A stretch of DNA of 7,905 nt, from the NCBI GenBank assembly GCA_017463035.1, contig JAFTPY010000155.1, positions 1 to 7,905 on the forward strand. The letters are read 5' to 3'. Made by a program: the position numbers and the translations under genes. The stretch comes from Lachnospiraceae bacterium. GTDB taxonomy: Bacteria > Bacillota > Clostridia > Lachnospirales > Lachnospiraceae. Below are positions 1 through 5,110 of this stretch, piece after piece (the stretch's first letter is position 1; every line of letters starts with the position of its first letter). A model generated the notes under the pieces. It was not told where the DNA came from, did not search any database, and saw nothing but the letters and a program-made list of their open reading frames with translations.

Positions 1-536
1 ATATTGCCCTGCTTGTCAATGCCGTCCCCCTGATAGCCCAACACCATAGCCTCGGCAAAACGGGAATTTAACCACGGGTCCTCTCCCGTACCTTCCATAC
101 ACCTGCCCCAGCGGGCATCTCTGGAAAGATCACACATCGGTGAAAATGTAACATGCAGTCCTGCCGCTGAAGCTTCCTTCGCCGTAGCTGCTGCAAGCTC
201 CTTGGTCAGTTCCGGGTCAAAGCTCGCACCCTGACCTAACGGCACCGGATAAATCGTCTTATAGCCGTGAATCACATCCGACATGAAAATCGTCGGAATA
301 TGATGGGGCTGCTTCTCCATGAAACCGTCCTGCAACTCTTTCAGATGCTCATAGCCTGCCTCACCCAAAAACGTTCCGATACGCCACTGCTGGTCCGGCT
401 TTATCGTATAATCGTGCCCCGGGCCGGTAATCAGCTTTACATCCCCGTAAAAACCGCCGTGAAACTGAATCATCTGCTCGATTTTTTCACCGAGAGACAT
501 ATCCACAAGTAACTCTTTTAACTGTAACTCCGTCAT
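1..536 (-). CDS. Glycoside hydrolase family 3 beta-glucosidase, N-terminal part (cut by window edge)
   Basis: This is the first 178 codons of a GH3 enzyme, which hydrolyses terminal beta-linked glucose or related sugars from oligosaccharides. The (beta/alpha)8 barrel signatures are visible. MSDVIHGYKTIYPVPLGQG (residues 85-103) contains the substrate-binding Asp87 and His90-Gly91. FSPMCDLSRDARWGR (131-145) is followed by EGTGEDPWL (148-156). The catalytic nucleophile (SDW-type motif) and acid/base residue would lie beyond the window. No signal peptide is seen, so the enzyme is probably cytoplasmic and acts on imported oligosaccharides. The ATG at 536 is preceded by AAGGAGGAG (542-550) at good spacing. 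The gene is separated from the HIT gene upstream by 85 bp with a promoter-like sequence. BglX-like beta-glucosidase is the best guess; beta-xylosidase activity cannot be excluded from the N-terminus. Confidence 0.93.
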   Translation of the reverse strand, partial: MTELQLKELLVDMSLGEKIEQMIQFHGGFYGDVKLITGPGHDYTIKPDQQWRIGTFLGEAGYEHLKELQDGFMEKQPHHIPTIFMSDVIHGYKTIYPVPLGQGASFDPELTKELAAATAKEASAAGLHVTFSPMCDLSRDARWGRCMEGTGEDPWLNSRFAEAMVLGYQGDGIDKQGN

Positions 537-549
537 ATTCACTCCTCCT

Positions 550-576
550 TCTATAATGAAGGCATATTTTCGTCAA
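550..576 (-). promoter_or_regulatory. Possible promoter with palindrome for the GH3 gene
   Basis: Read on the minus strand, TTGACG (571-576) could be a -35 box and TATAGA (550-555) a -10 box. The spacer is only 15 bp, which is short for a sigma-A promoter. A perfect 8-bp palindrome AACCGGTT (575-582) overlaps the -35 box. CG-centred palindromes of this kind are typical of LacI-family sugar regulators, which would suit a glycosidase gene. The assignment is an inference from sequence alone. Confidence 0.35.
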
Positions 577-621
577 CCGGTTCTCTCTGTTTTAGGAAAA
601 CCCTGAATGAATCCGTGCATT

Positions 622-1032
622 TTAGATATTCTCCGCAATCTTTTTCGCAAGCTCCGCTGCCTCTCCGTCGGCATAGGTTGCCATCGGCGGCGGAAGCTTC
701 ACTCCGTCTTCTTTATTACGCGGAATTACATGAATGTGCAGGTGGAATACGGTCTGTCCCGCTTCTTCTCCGTTATTCTGCAAAATATTGATACCGTCGC
801 AGCCTACGGTCTTCTTCACCGCATTGGCTACCTTCTTTGCTGCCGGCAATGCTGCGGAAAGAAGCTCATCGTCTGCCTCCAAAAGATTTGCCGCATGCTC
901 CTTTGCCAGCAAAATCACATGTCCCTTTGCCACCGGACCGATGTCCATAATCGCACGGAACTTGTCATCCTCGTATACCGTGGAAGACGGTATCTCATTT
1001 CTTAAAATCTTACAAAAAATACAATTCTCCAT
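622..1032 (-). CDS. HIT family nucleotide-binding hydrolase
   Basis: This is a 136-aa protein of the histidine triad family (Hint/HIT branch). These enzymes hydrolyse nucleoside phosphoramidates or other nucleotidyl conjugates in the cytoplasm. The triad HLHIHVIP (residues 97-104, His97, His99 and His101) is intact. Cys4 and Cys7 (CIFC), with His46 and His97, match the zinc site found in many bacterial members. The length is normal for the family and the protein appears complete. The start ATG at 1032 has a GGAGA stretch and an AGG about 7 to 14 bases upstream, a moderate ribosome binding site. The gene lies 96 bp after the flavodoxin-like gene and may be read from its promoter. The physiological substrate cannot be told from sequence. 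Confidence 0.95.
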   Translation of the reverse strand: MENCIFCKILRNEIPSSTVYEDDKFRAIMDIGPVAKGHVILLAKEHAANLLEADDELLSAALPAAKKVANAVKKTVGCDGINILQNNGEEAGQTVFHLHIHVIPRNKEDGVKLPPPMATYADGEAAELAKKIAENI

Positions 1033-1067
1033 AGCCTCGTATATCTCCGTTTCTCAATTTTATTTCA

Positions 1068-1083
1068 AGGAGCCACGGCTCCT
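1068..1083 (-). terminator. Hairpin after the flavodoxin/SCP2 gene, possible weak terminator
   Basis: Perfect arms AGGAGCC and GGCTCCT, separated by 2 bases, can fold as a 6-bp stem with a 4-base loop. On the minus strand the hairpin is followed by TTGAAATAAAATT, which is AT-rich but not a run of T. It lies in the 96-bp gap between the flavodoxin-like gene and the HIT gene. It could partly terminate transcription or protect the 3' end of the message. Confidence 0.35.
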
Positions 1084-1128
1084 CTGTTTCATGATTCCGA
1101 CTTATGAAATCTCCGCCACCGCTTCCTC

Positions 1129-2139
1129 TTACACCAGCGTCTGGAACCGGAACATCATATCAAACTGTCTGAGCAGCTTAAAATCGCCCTTTGCCGTAAT
1201 ATCACCGGACATGAACGCTCCCTGGAAGGTAACCCTTCCGTCCACAATACGTTCCATCACCGCTCTGGTCAGCTTCGCATTTACATCTGCTGCCGGAACC
1301 TCCTCCGGATAACTGCAGAACAGTCTTCCGTCTCTGATTTCTATAAACAGCGTACGTTCGTTATCCGCAAACTGCAGTGCATATGTTACGGAAAGAGACT
1401 CTTCCGGAGCATGGAAATTGGTGCGGAGATTCGCAATAAACTCCGTCCTCGGATCCATGCCGGCACTGCTCTTTTCAAACATACCCTTAAACATCTGGGA
1501 AAGCTCTTCGATGTCCTCCTTCTGACGCTTAACATACTTATCATCGGATACATACTTGGACAATTCCTCGCTTTCCTGCGGAGTTAACGGAATGGAAGAA
1601 GTTGCCATATTACGCTTAATCAAACTGTTGCCGCTCGGAAGCTGTAACTCCTTCCGGGATACCGCGCGATAAAAATGCTCCGCTTTCTTCTCGATTATCT
1701 TGGCATATTCCGTATTGGTCTCAAACTCTGCCTGGTTTTCCACAAAGGTGCAAATACCGTCTACCACTTTTCCGCCGAGTAGCTCCCAGGAATTCCGAAG
1801 AACGCTTTCCGCCTGACGTTCTCCGCAGGTCACCGCAACCACGACCGGCATCATATACATATTTTGCAGCTTCTTTTTGTCCGCATACAGCCAGCACGCA
1901 TCCAAAAACTGCTGCATATACCCTCCGATACCGTACCATTCCAGCGGAACCGCCAAAATCACGCCGTCCACTTCCTTTATGGTACCGGAAAGGGCCGTTA
2001 TTTCATTTTTCTGCTCATACAAATTATACCGGCGCACCTGAACATTCAACTCGTTCAGAACCTCCACCAGTTTATTTACCACATATATCGTAGTGTCTTC
2101 AATGACACCTCGTCCTCCGTAATAAACCGCTATTTTCAT
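1129..2139 (-). CDS. Flavodoxin-like/NADPH-dependent FMN reductase-like protein fused to an SCP2-like domain
   Basis: This 336-aa protein has two parts. Residues 1-165 form a flavodoxin-like fold: beta-1 is MKIAVYYGG, and PLEWYGIGGYMQQFLD (65-80) resembles the PxYWxxxPgxlKxfiD flavin-pocket segment of NAD(P)H-dependent FMN oxidoreductases. The phosphate loop (YYGGRGVIEDTT) is not the usual GSPRxxGNT, so FMN binding is not certain. After a helical linker (about 185-225), residues 245-334 resemble an SCP2 sterol-carrier domain, including GRVTFQGAFMSGDITAKGD (301-319), a domain that holds lipid-like or hydrophobic ligands. The start is the ATG at 2139, because GGAGGTGG (2143-2150) sits directly before it. 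An upstream TTG at 2154 overlaps this ribosome binding site and is unlikely. The gene has its own promoter at 2185-2213. The substrate is unknown. Confidence 0.85.
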   Translation of the reverse strand: MKIAVYYGGRGVIEDTTIYVVNKLVEVLNELNVQVRRYNLYEQKNEITALSGTIKEVDGVILAVPLEWYGIGGYMQQFLDACWLYADKKKLQNMYMMPVVVAVTCGERQAESVLRNSWELLGGKVVDGICTFVENQAEFETNTEYAKIIEKKAEHFYRAVSRKELQLPSGNSLIKRNMATSSIPLTPQESEELSKYVSDDKYVKRQKEDIEELSQMFKGMFEKSSAGMDPRTEFIANLRTNFHAPEESLSVTYALQFADNERTLFIEIRDGRLFCSYPEEVPAADVNAKLTRAVMERIVDGRVTFQGAFMSGDITAKGDFKLLRQFDMMFRFQTLV

Positions 2140-2161
2140 ATGCCACCTCCGCAATCAGGCT

Positions 2162-2179
2162 TATGTATCCCCATACATA
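2162..2179. promoter_or_regulatory. Palindromic operator candidate at the start site of the flavodoxin/SCP2 gene
   Basis: This is a perfect inverted repeat, TATGTAT-CCCC-ATACATA. It begins 5 bp downstream of the -10 box, where transcription would start, and lies before the ribosome binding site. A repressor bound here would block transcription. It contains ATGT-N8-ACAT, the spacing described for PadR-family operators. No regulator gene is in the window, and a 5' UTR hairpin is the alternative. Confidence 0.5.
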
Positions 2180-2184
2180 TATCC

Positions 2185-2213
2185 AGTATAACCTTTTTTT
2201 GCGATTCCTTCAA
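2185..2213 (-). promoter_or_regulatory. Sigma-A-type promoter for the flavodoxin/SCP2 gene
   Basis: On the minus strand, TTGAAG (2208-2213) is followed by a 17-bp spacer containing seven A residues and then TATACT (2185-2190). The match to TTGACA-N17-TATAAT is 4/6 and 5/6 with ideal spacing. It lies in the 102-bp gap between the FHA gene and the flavodoxin-like gene, which shows that the latter can be transcribed apart from the pilus operon. Confidence 0.7.
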
Positions 2214-2241
2214 GCATAATCTTGGATTCCGGTGGCGAAAA

Positions 2242-3399
2242 TTATCCCTTCTCTACCCTTTCTTTTTCCGAAAAAATGTATTCCGCATCCGCAAACAAAA
2301 TACGGTCTCCCTCCGCTAACAAAACCCGGTCCCGGACATTCAGTTCCCTTCCGTTTACCCTTGTACCGTTTGTACTGTTTAAATCCATCAGATACACCTG
2401 TTCTCCCTGCTTCATAAACTTCGCATGAAACCGGCTTACCGTATCCTTGTCAATCACGTAATCCATATAATCCGGCATACTTCCCACGTAAAACGGGAAC
2501 TTCGTCAAGAAAATCTTTTCCTCCCTTTCAGCTGAACGCAAAGCCGGAGAGATCGATTCTTTTTTAACAGAGAGTACCTTCGTATGTGTTGTCCCCCACT
2601 CCGATGGAGTATCGCATACACAGGAAACCGCCTCCCCCGCATAGGCAGGCTTTCCTTTTTCCTCCCTCCCGTAAATCTTTGCACCGACCTCTTTACGCAA
2701 CCGTTCCCACAAACTTGTTCCGGGGGATGCTTTTCGTTCCGTTTTCGCTCGTTTTTCCTCTGCAACAGATTTTCGGCCTGTCGATTCATCATATTTTACA
2801 TACCGGAACTCCGGCTCCTCTCTTTGCCTCTCCTTTTCCCGTACCGGATTTTCCGGTTTTAATGACTGCACCTGTTCCTTTAACTTCGATCTGATACGTT
2901 CCAGCGTCACATCCGGCTCCTGGAGCTGCATATACAACGCATATACCATCGCGATTGCCCTTTCTTCCCGGTAATCCACACGATTCAGCAATATCTCGAA
3001 TAGTTTACCCAACTGTTCCGAAAAGGGTACTCCGTACTCCGGATAATAGCAAAGCGTAACCTTATACTCCGGAAGCTGCAGATAAATATGCTCCGGAAGC
3101 AGGATATAATTATCCTCCGAAAGCAAGTATTCCTTTCCGCCCTCTATAATATCCAAAATTCCGCACAATACCTTTTCTATCTGTTCCGCATTCATCGGCA
3201 CACGTTCAAAGGTCACGGCAAGACTTTTCCTTCCGGTAATCTCATATTTATAGATATCATCCCGTTCCGGGCGTACCATGGAAAGTACCCCGGTCGGTTC
3301 CGTCTTCCGTATCATTTCCTCTTCAAAAGTCACTTTCGTCTTCTTCAATAACAAATAAGTCCTTCCGTCCGACTCTTTTCTAAACTCTTCCTCTAACAT
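2242..3399 (-). CDS. DUF6382-FHA domain protein of the Tad pilus operon
   Basis: This 385-aa cytoplasmic protein has no membrane segment. Residues about 1-175 resemble the DUF6382 domain found beside FHA domains in Firmicutes (YLLSEDNYILLPEHIYLQLP at 91-110). A charged, Lys/Glu/Arg-rich linker (about 180-295) is probably flexible. The C-terminal FHA domain (about 297-376) has SRFHA (322-326) and NSTNGTRVNG (341-350), residues that bind phosphothreonine peptides. The usual Arg of the first FHA loop (GR) is replaced by Gly306-Ser307. The start is the ATG at 3399 with GGGAGG at 3406-3411; the longer reading frame upstream overlaps the preceding gene and lacks support. It follows the small TadE-like gene by 22 bp and ends the pilus operon. 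It may link Ser/Thr kinase signalling to pilus assembly, which is an inference. No clear terminator is visible after it. Confidence 0.9.
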   Translation of the reverse strand: MLEEEFRKESDGRTYLLLKKTKVTFEEEMIRKTEPTGVLSMVRPERDDIYKYEITGRKSLAVTFERVPMNAEQIEKVLCGILDIIEGGKEYLLSEDNYILLPEHIYLQLPEYKVTLCYYPEYGVPFSEQLGKLFEILLNRVDYREERAIAMVYALYMQLQEPDVTLERIRSKLKEQVQSLKPENPVREKERQREEPEFRYVKYDESTGRKSVAEEKRAKTERKASPGTSLWERLRKEVGAKIYGREEKGKPAYAGEAVSCVCDTPSEWGTTHTKVLSVKKESISPALRSAEREEKIFLTKFPFYVGSMPDYMDYVIDKDTVSRFHAKFMKQGEQVYLMDLNSTNGTRVNGRELNVRDRVLLAEGDRILFADAEYIFSEKERVEKG

Positions 3400-3421
3400 T
3401 TTCAACCTCCCTTCTCCCGAA

Positions 3422-3661
3422 TTATTCCTCAAAAAAATCGAATGCCGTGTCCACAAAACGCAGTATCTTCGCTGTTTCCGTTCTTTCCTCCGAACATACG
3501 GCATCATACAACCGCACCGCCTGCCGATTCACCGCCTCATATTGTCCGACGGTCAGCTTAACCAGCAAAAAAGCAATCGTTAGCAAATACGGATACAGAA
3601 AAGCTGCCTCCACCGTCATAGAACCATGTATTCTTCGTTTCATACACTCCCTCTTTCTCAT
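3422..3661 (-). CDS. Small TadE-like minor pseudopilin
   Basis: This 79-aa protein has a basic leader (MRKRECMKRRIHG), then SMTVEAAFLYPYLLTIAFLLVKL, which is the TadE-type class III prepilin signature. Cleavage after Gly13 would place Glu18 at +5. One membrane helix (about 17-38) follows, then a short polar tail to residue 79, shorter than typical TadE/TadF proteins. It would be an inner-membrane minor pilin processed by the A24 peptidase encoded just upstream. The ATG at 3661 forms an ATGA overlap with the stop of the peptidase gene, so translation is probably coupled. A second ATG at 3643, with GAGGGAG just before it, would give a 73-aa form. The product is identified by motif and context; its exact role is unknown. 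Confidence 0.85.
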   Translation of the reverse strand: MRKRECMKRRIHGSMTVEAAFLYPYLLTIAFLLVKLTVGQYEAVNRQAVRLYDAVCSEERTETAKILRFVDTAFDFFEE

Positions 3662-4092
3662 ATTGACTTCACCAGCAATCGCATCGTAACATACCCCAAA
3701 AGAAAAAACGGAAGAAAAGGAATCCTGCTCTTTCTTCCTGCCCTTTTCAGCAACAAAAGAGCAAAAGAAAATACCGCCGCATACAGAGCCGCAAAAAAAC
3801 AAAGCGCTACCGTTTCATAGATTCCGAAGGCTGCTCCGCAAGCCGAAATAACTACTCCGTCGGCCATTCCGATTGCCTCTTTCGAAAAATAACCGAACAA
3901 AAGAATCAACGCACCTACGGCAACCCCTCCCACTCTGGATTGCCAGCCTATCGCATGGAAACATCCGGCAAGCAAAAGAAGTCCCGAAGCAATCACAAGC
4001 CCCCATCTTGTAATCCCCAGATGCTTTTTATCCTGTAACGCCAGCCACAACAGCGTCGGCAATGCTAAAAGCTCCCTCCATACTTCTCCCAT
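3658..4092 (-). CDS. Prepilin peptidase, A24 family (TadV/CpaA-like)
   Basis: This 144-aa polytopic inner-membrane aspartic protease cuts the leader from Flp and TadE-type prepilins. Asp21 (LALQDKKHLGI) fits the first catalytic aspartate. Asp78 in GMAD (75-78) fits the second, although the family motif is GxGD and the second Gly is Ala here. IPFLPFFLLGY (124-134) matches the conserved IPFxPF segment near the C-terminus. About four to six hydrophobic segments are present. The N-terminal methyltransferase domain of long PilD enzymes is absent, as is usual for Tad systems. The start is the ATG at 4092, which overlaps the previous stop (TAATG), with AAGGAGG at 4099-4105 at ideal spacing. It lies between two TadE-like genes, which are its likely substrates together with the Flp1-like pilin. 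Confidence 0.88.
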   Translation of the reverse strand: MGEVWRELLALPTLLWLALQDKKHLGITRWGLVIASGLLLLAGCFHAIGWQSRVGGVAVGALILLFGYFSKEAIGMADGVVISACGAAFGIYETVALCFFAALYAAVFSFALLLLKRAGRKSRIPFLPFFLLGYVTMRLLVKSI

Positions 4093-5093
4093 TACGTTCC
4101 TCCTTCCGTCCGGCATTTACTGCACGCCGGATATTTCTCTTTCACCTCTGTCAACGAATATTCTTTTACATTGCGCCTGATAGCAGAACAGGTCGACCTT
4201 GCATGATACCTGGTACCGTATTCTGTGATAAATACCTGAGTTCCCTTTGTTAACACAGGAGAACAAAACTCACAGGCATAATATTTTGCCCCCGACTCGT
4301 TCCTTTCCCTGTCAACCTGTTCAGCCCACACTCCCATTACATCGATTTTTATGTAACTGCAATCTCGTTTTACGTGATATACCTTTCCGTGTTCTGTCAT
4401 ATAAACCGTCTCTTTTTCTTCCTTCGAAGTCTCCCCTTTCTTTTTTTCTCCGCCTTCTCCGGTCCAATTCCGATAAACAATCCGCATGACGTAATACTTA
4501 CTTTTCTGTTCCGTTAACACATTTGCCGGGTTTACCCTATAAAAAAATTCTGTACGGACCTTTTCATCCGTCTCCTCCGAATTTACCCAGATGCCGCCCA
4601 GTCCCTGCGCCACTTTTGCTTGTTTTAACAGTTCCTCATCGCACCGGGTGTAAAACACCCCGGTTAACGTCGCATCACGAATTATTTTTTGATCAAATAC
4701 CTCCAACACCGTTTCCGCAACCGCATTTTCTCCTTCCGCCAACCGTTCCGCCACGTAGGAAAACGCCGCCGCTTCTCTTGCAGAGGTAATTCCCGCCTGT
4801 GCAACGGACACCTCTGCCCTCAATACCGTAAACATTTGCAGTAAATACAGCACCGCAAAGAAAAACACCGGAAATGCCACAGAAGCCTCCACTGTCAAAG
4901 ATGCATTTTGATATCTGCCCTTACTCCTTCGGCCCACAGGATGTTTATGAGTCTTTCCGCAAGTATTATCAAATGAAAAGAATAATTTGCAACCAAGATA
5001 AGTAAAAACAGCTATAAGAGAGGGGAATCGAAAGAGTACCGCTGTTTTTACCGGAAGATATAATTGCCGAACTTTCATAAGAACAGATATCAA
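4092..5093 (-). CDS. TadE-like pseudopilin with two C-terminal zinc-finger-like motifs and an N-terminal extension
   Basis: This 333-aa protein has the TadE-type segment ASLTVEASVAFPVFFFAVLYLL at residues 64-85. Cleavage before Ser65 would put Glu69 at +5, with Ala64 instead of Gly at -1. Residues 1-63 form an unusual extension containing a second hydrophobic stretch (about 19-40). The region 90-210 is a surface-domain candidate. A Lys/Glu-rich linker leads to two related motifs: VYMTEHGKVYH (230-240) with His240, Cys245, Cys274 and Cys277, and VFITEYGTRYH (287-297) with His297, Cys302, Cys324 and Cys327. Each looks like a YH-x4-C...CxxC metal-binding finger. The start is taken as TTG at 5093, because AAGGAGGTG (5098-5106) is ideally spaced for it and 21 bases from the next in-frame ATG (5078). 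It lies 17 bp after the DUF5702 gene. Confidence 0.82.
   Translation of the reverse strand: MISVLMKVRQLYLPVKTAVLFRFPSLIAVFTYLGCKLFFSFDNTCGKTHKHPVGRRSKGRYQNASLTVEASVAFPVFFFAVLYLLQMFTVLRAEVSVAQAGITSAREAAAFSYVAERLAEGENAVAETVLEVFDQKIIRDATLTGVFYTRCDEELLKQAKVAQGLGGIWVNSEETDEKVRTEFFYRVNPANVLTEQKSKYYVMRIVYRNWTGEGGEKKKGETSKEEKETVYMTEHGKVYHVKRDCSYIKIDVMGVWAEQVDRERNESGAKYYACEFCSPVLTKGTQVFITEYGTRYHARSTCSAIRRNVKEYSLTEVKEKYPACSKCRTEGGT
4965..4992 (-). promoter_or_regulatory. Promoter-like sequence inside the inverted-repeat segment
   Basis: On the minus strand, TTGCAA (4987-4992) is followed by a 16-bp AT-rich spacer and GATAAT (4965-4970), matching the sigma-A consensus 4/6 and 5/6. It points into the TadE-like gene body and the downstream pilus genes. 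It lies in coding sequence and could be a chance match, but its place within a potentially invertible segment makes it notable. Confidence 0.35.
5002..5051. repeat. Nested 11-bp inverted repeat within the bracketed segment
   Basis: GTAAAAACAGC (5002-5012) and GCTGTTTTTAC (5041-5051) are exact reverse complements separated by 28 bp. They lie wholly inside the 16-bp inverted repeat at 4902-5099, giving a nested stem arrangement in either DNA or the transcript. Confidence 0.65.
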
Positions 5094-5097
5094 AATG

Positions 5098-5106
5098 CAC
5101 CTCCTT
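5098..5106 (-). promoter_or_regulatory. Ribosome binding site that selects the TTG start of the TadE-like gene
   Basis: AAGGAGGTG on the minus strand is a near-perfect Shine-Dalgarno sequence. Its AGGAGG core ends 6 bases before TTG (5091-5093) but 21 bases before the first in-frame ATG (5078). Its last two bases fall within the 16-bp inverted repeat, so folding of the message would partly mask it together with the start codon. Confidence 0.7.
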
Positions 5107-5110
5107 TCCG

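Larger units (their letters stand above)
4902..5099. repeat. Perfect 16-bp inverted repeat bracketing 166 bp (possible invertible segment)
   Basis: TGCATTTTGATATCTG at 4902-4917 and its exact reverse complement CAGATATCAAAATGCA at 5084-5099 enclose 166 bp. The repeat does not extend at either end (4901/5100 and 4918/5083 do not pair). The right arm holds the TTG start codon (5091-5093) of the TadE-like gene, and the left arm encodes residues 59-64, just before its SLTVE motif. The enclosed DNA has 63 G+C of 166 (38%). No target-site duplication is seen at the outer ends, which argues against a simple inserted element. An invertible switch or an mRNA stem are the two main readings. Confidence 0.75.

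Noticed and set aside
734..1312. A 192-codon plus-strand frame
   Set aside because: It lies antisense to the HIT and flavodoxin/SCP2 genes, both of which have clear family motifs. The translated protein is low in recognisable features.
2140..2241. A rho-independent terminator after the FHA gene
   Set aside because: Only weak pairing is seen on the minus strand (CAAG/CTTG arms) and no T-run follows. The A-run here belongs to the promoter spacer of the next gene.
3400..3507. An upstream extension of the FHA protein starting at 3507
   Set aside because: It would overlap most of the end of the small TadE-like gene. The ATG at 3399 has GGGAGG at correct spacing and begins the DUF6382 similarity.
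4902..5099. The bracketed segment as a MITE or other inserted mobile element
   Set aside because: No target-site duplication is visible outside the arms, the frame stays open across the segment, and no second copy is present in the window. An inserted element is not excluded but is less supported than inversion or RNA folding.
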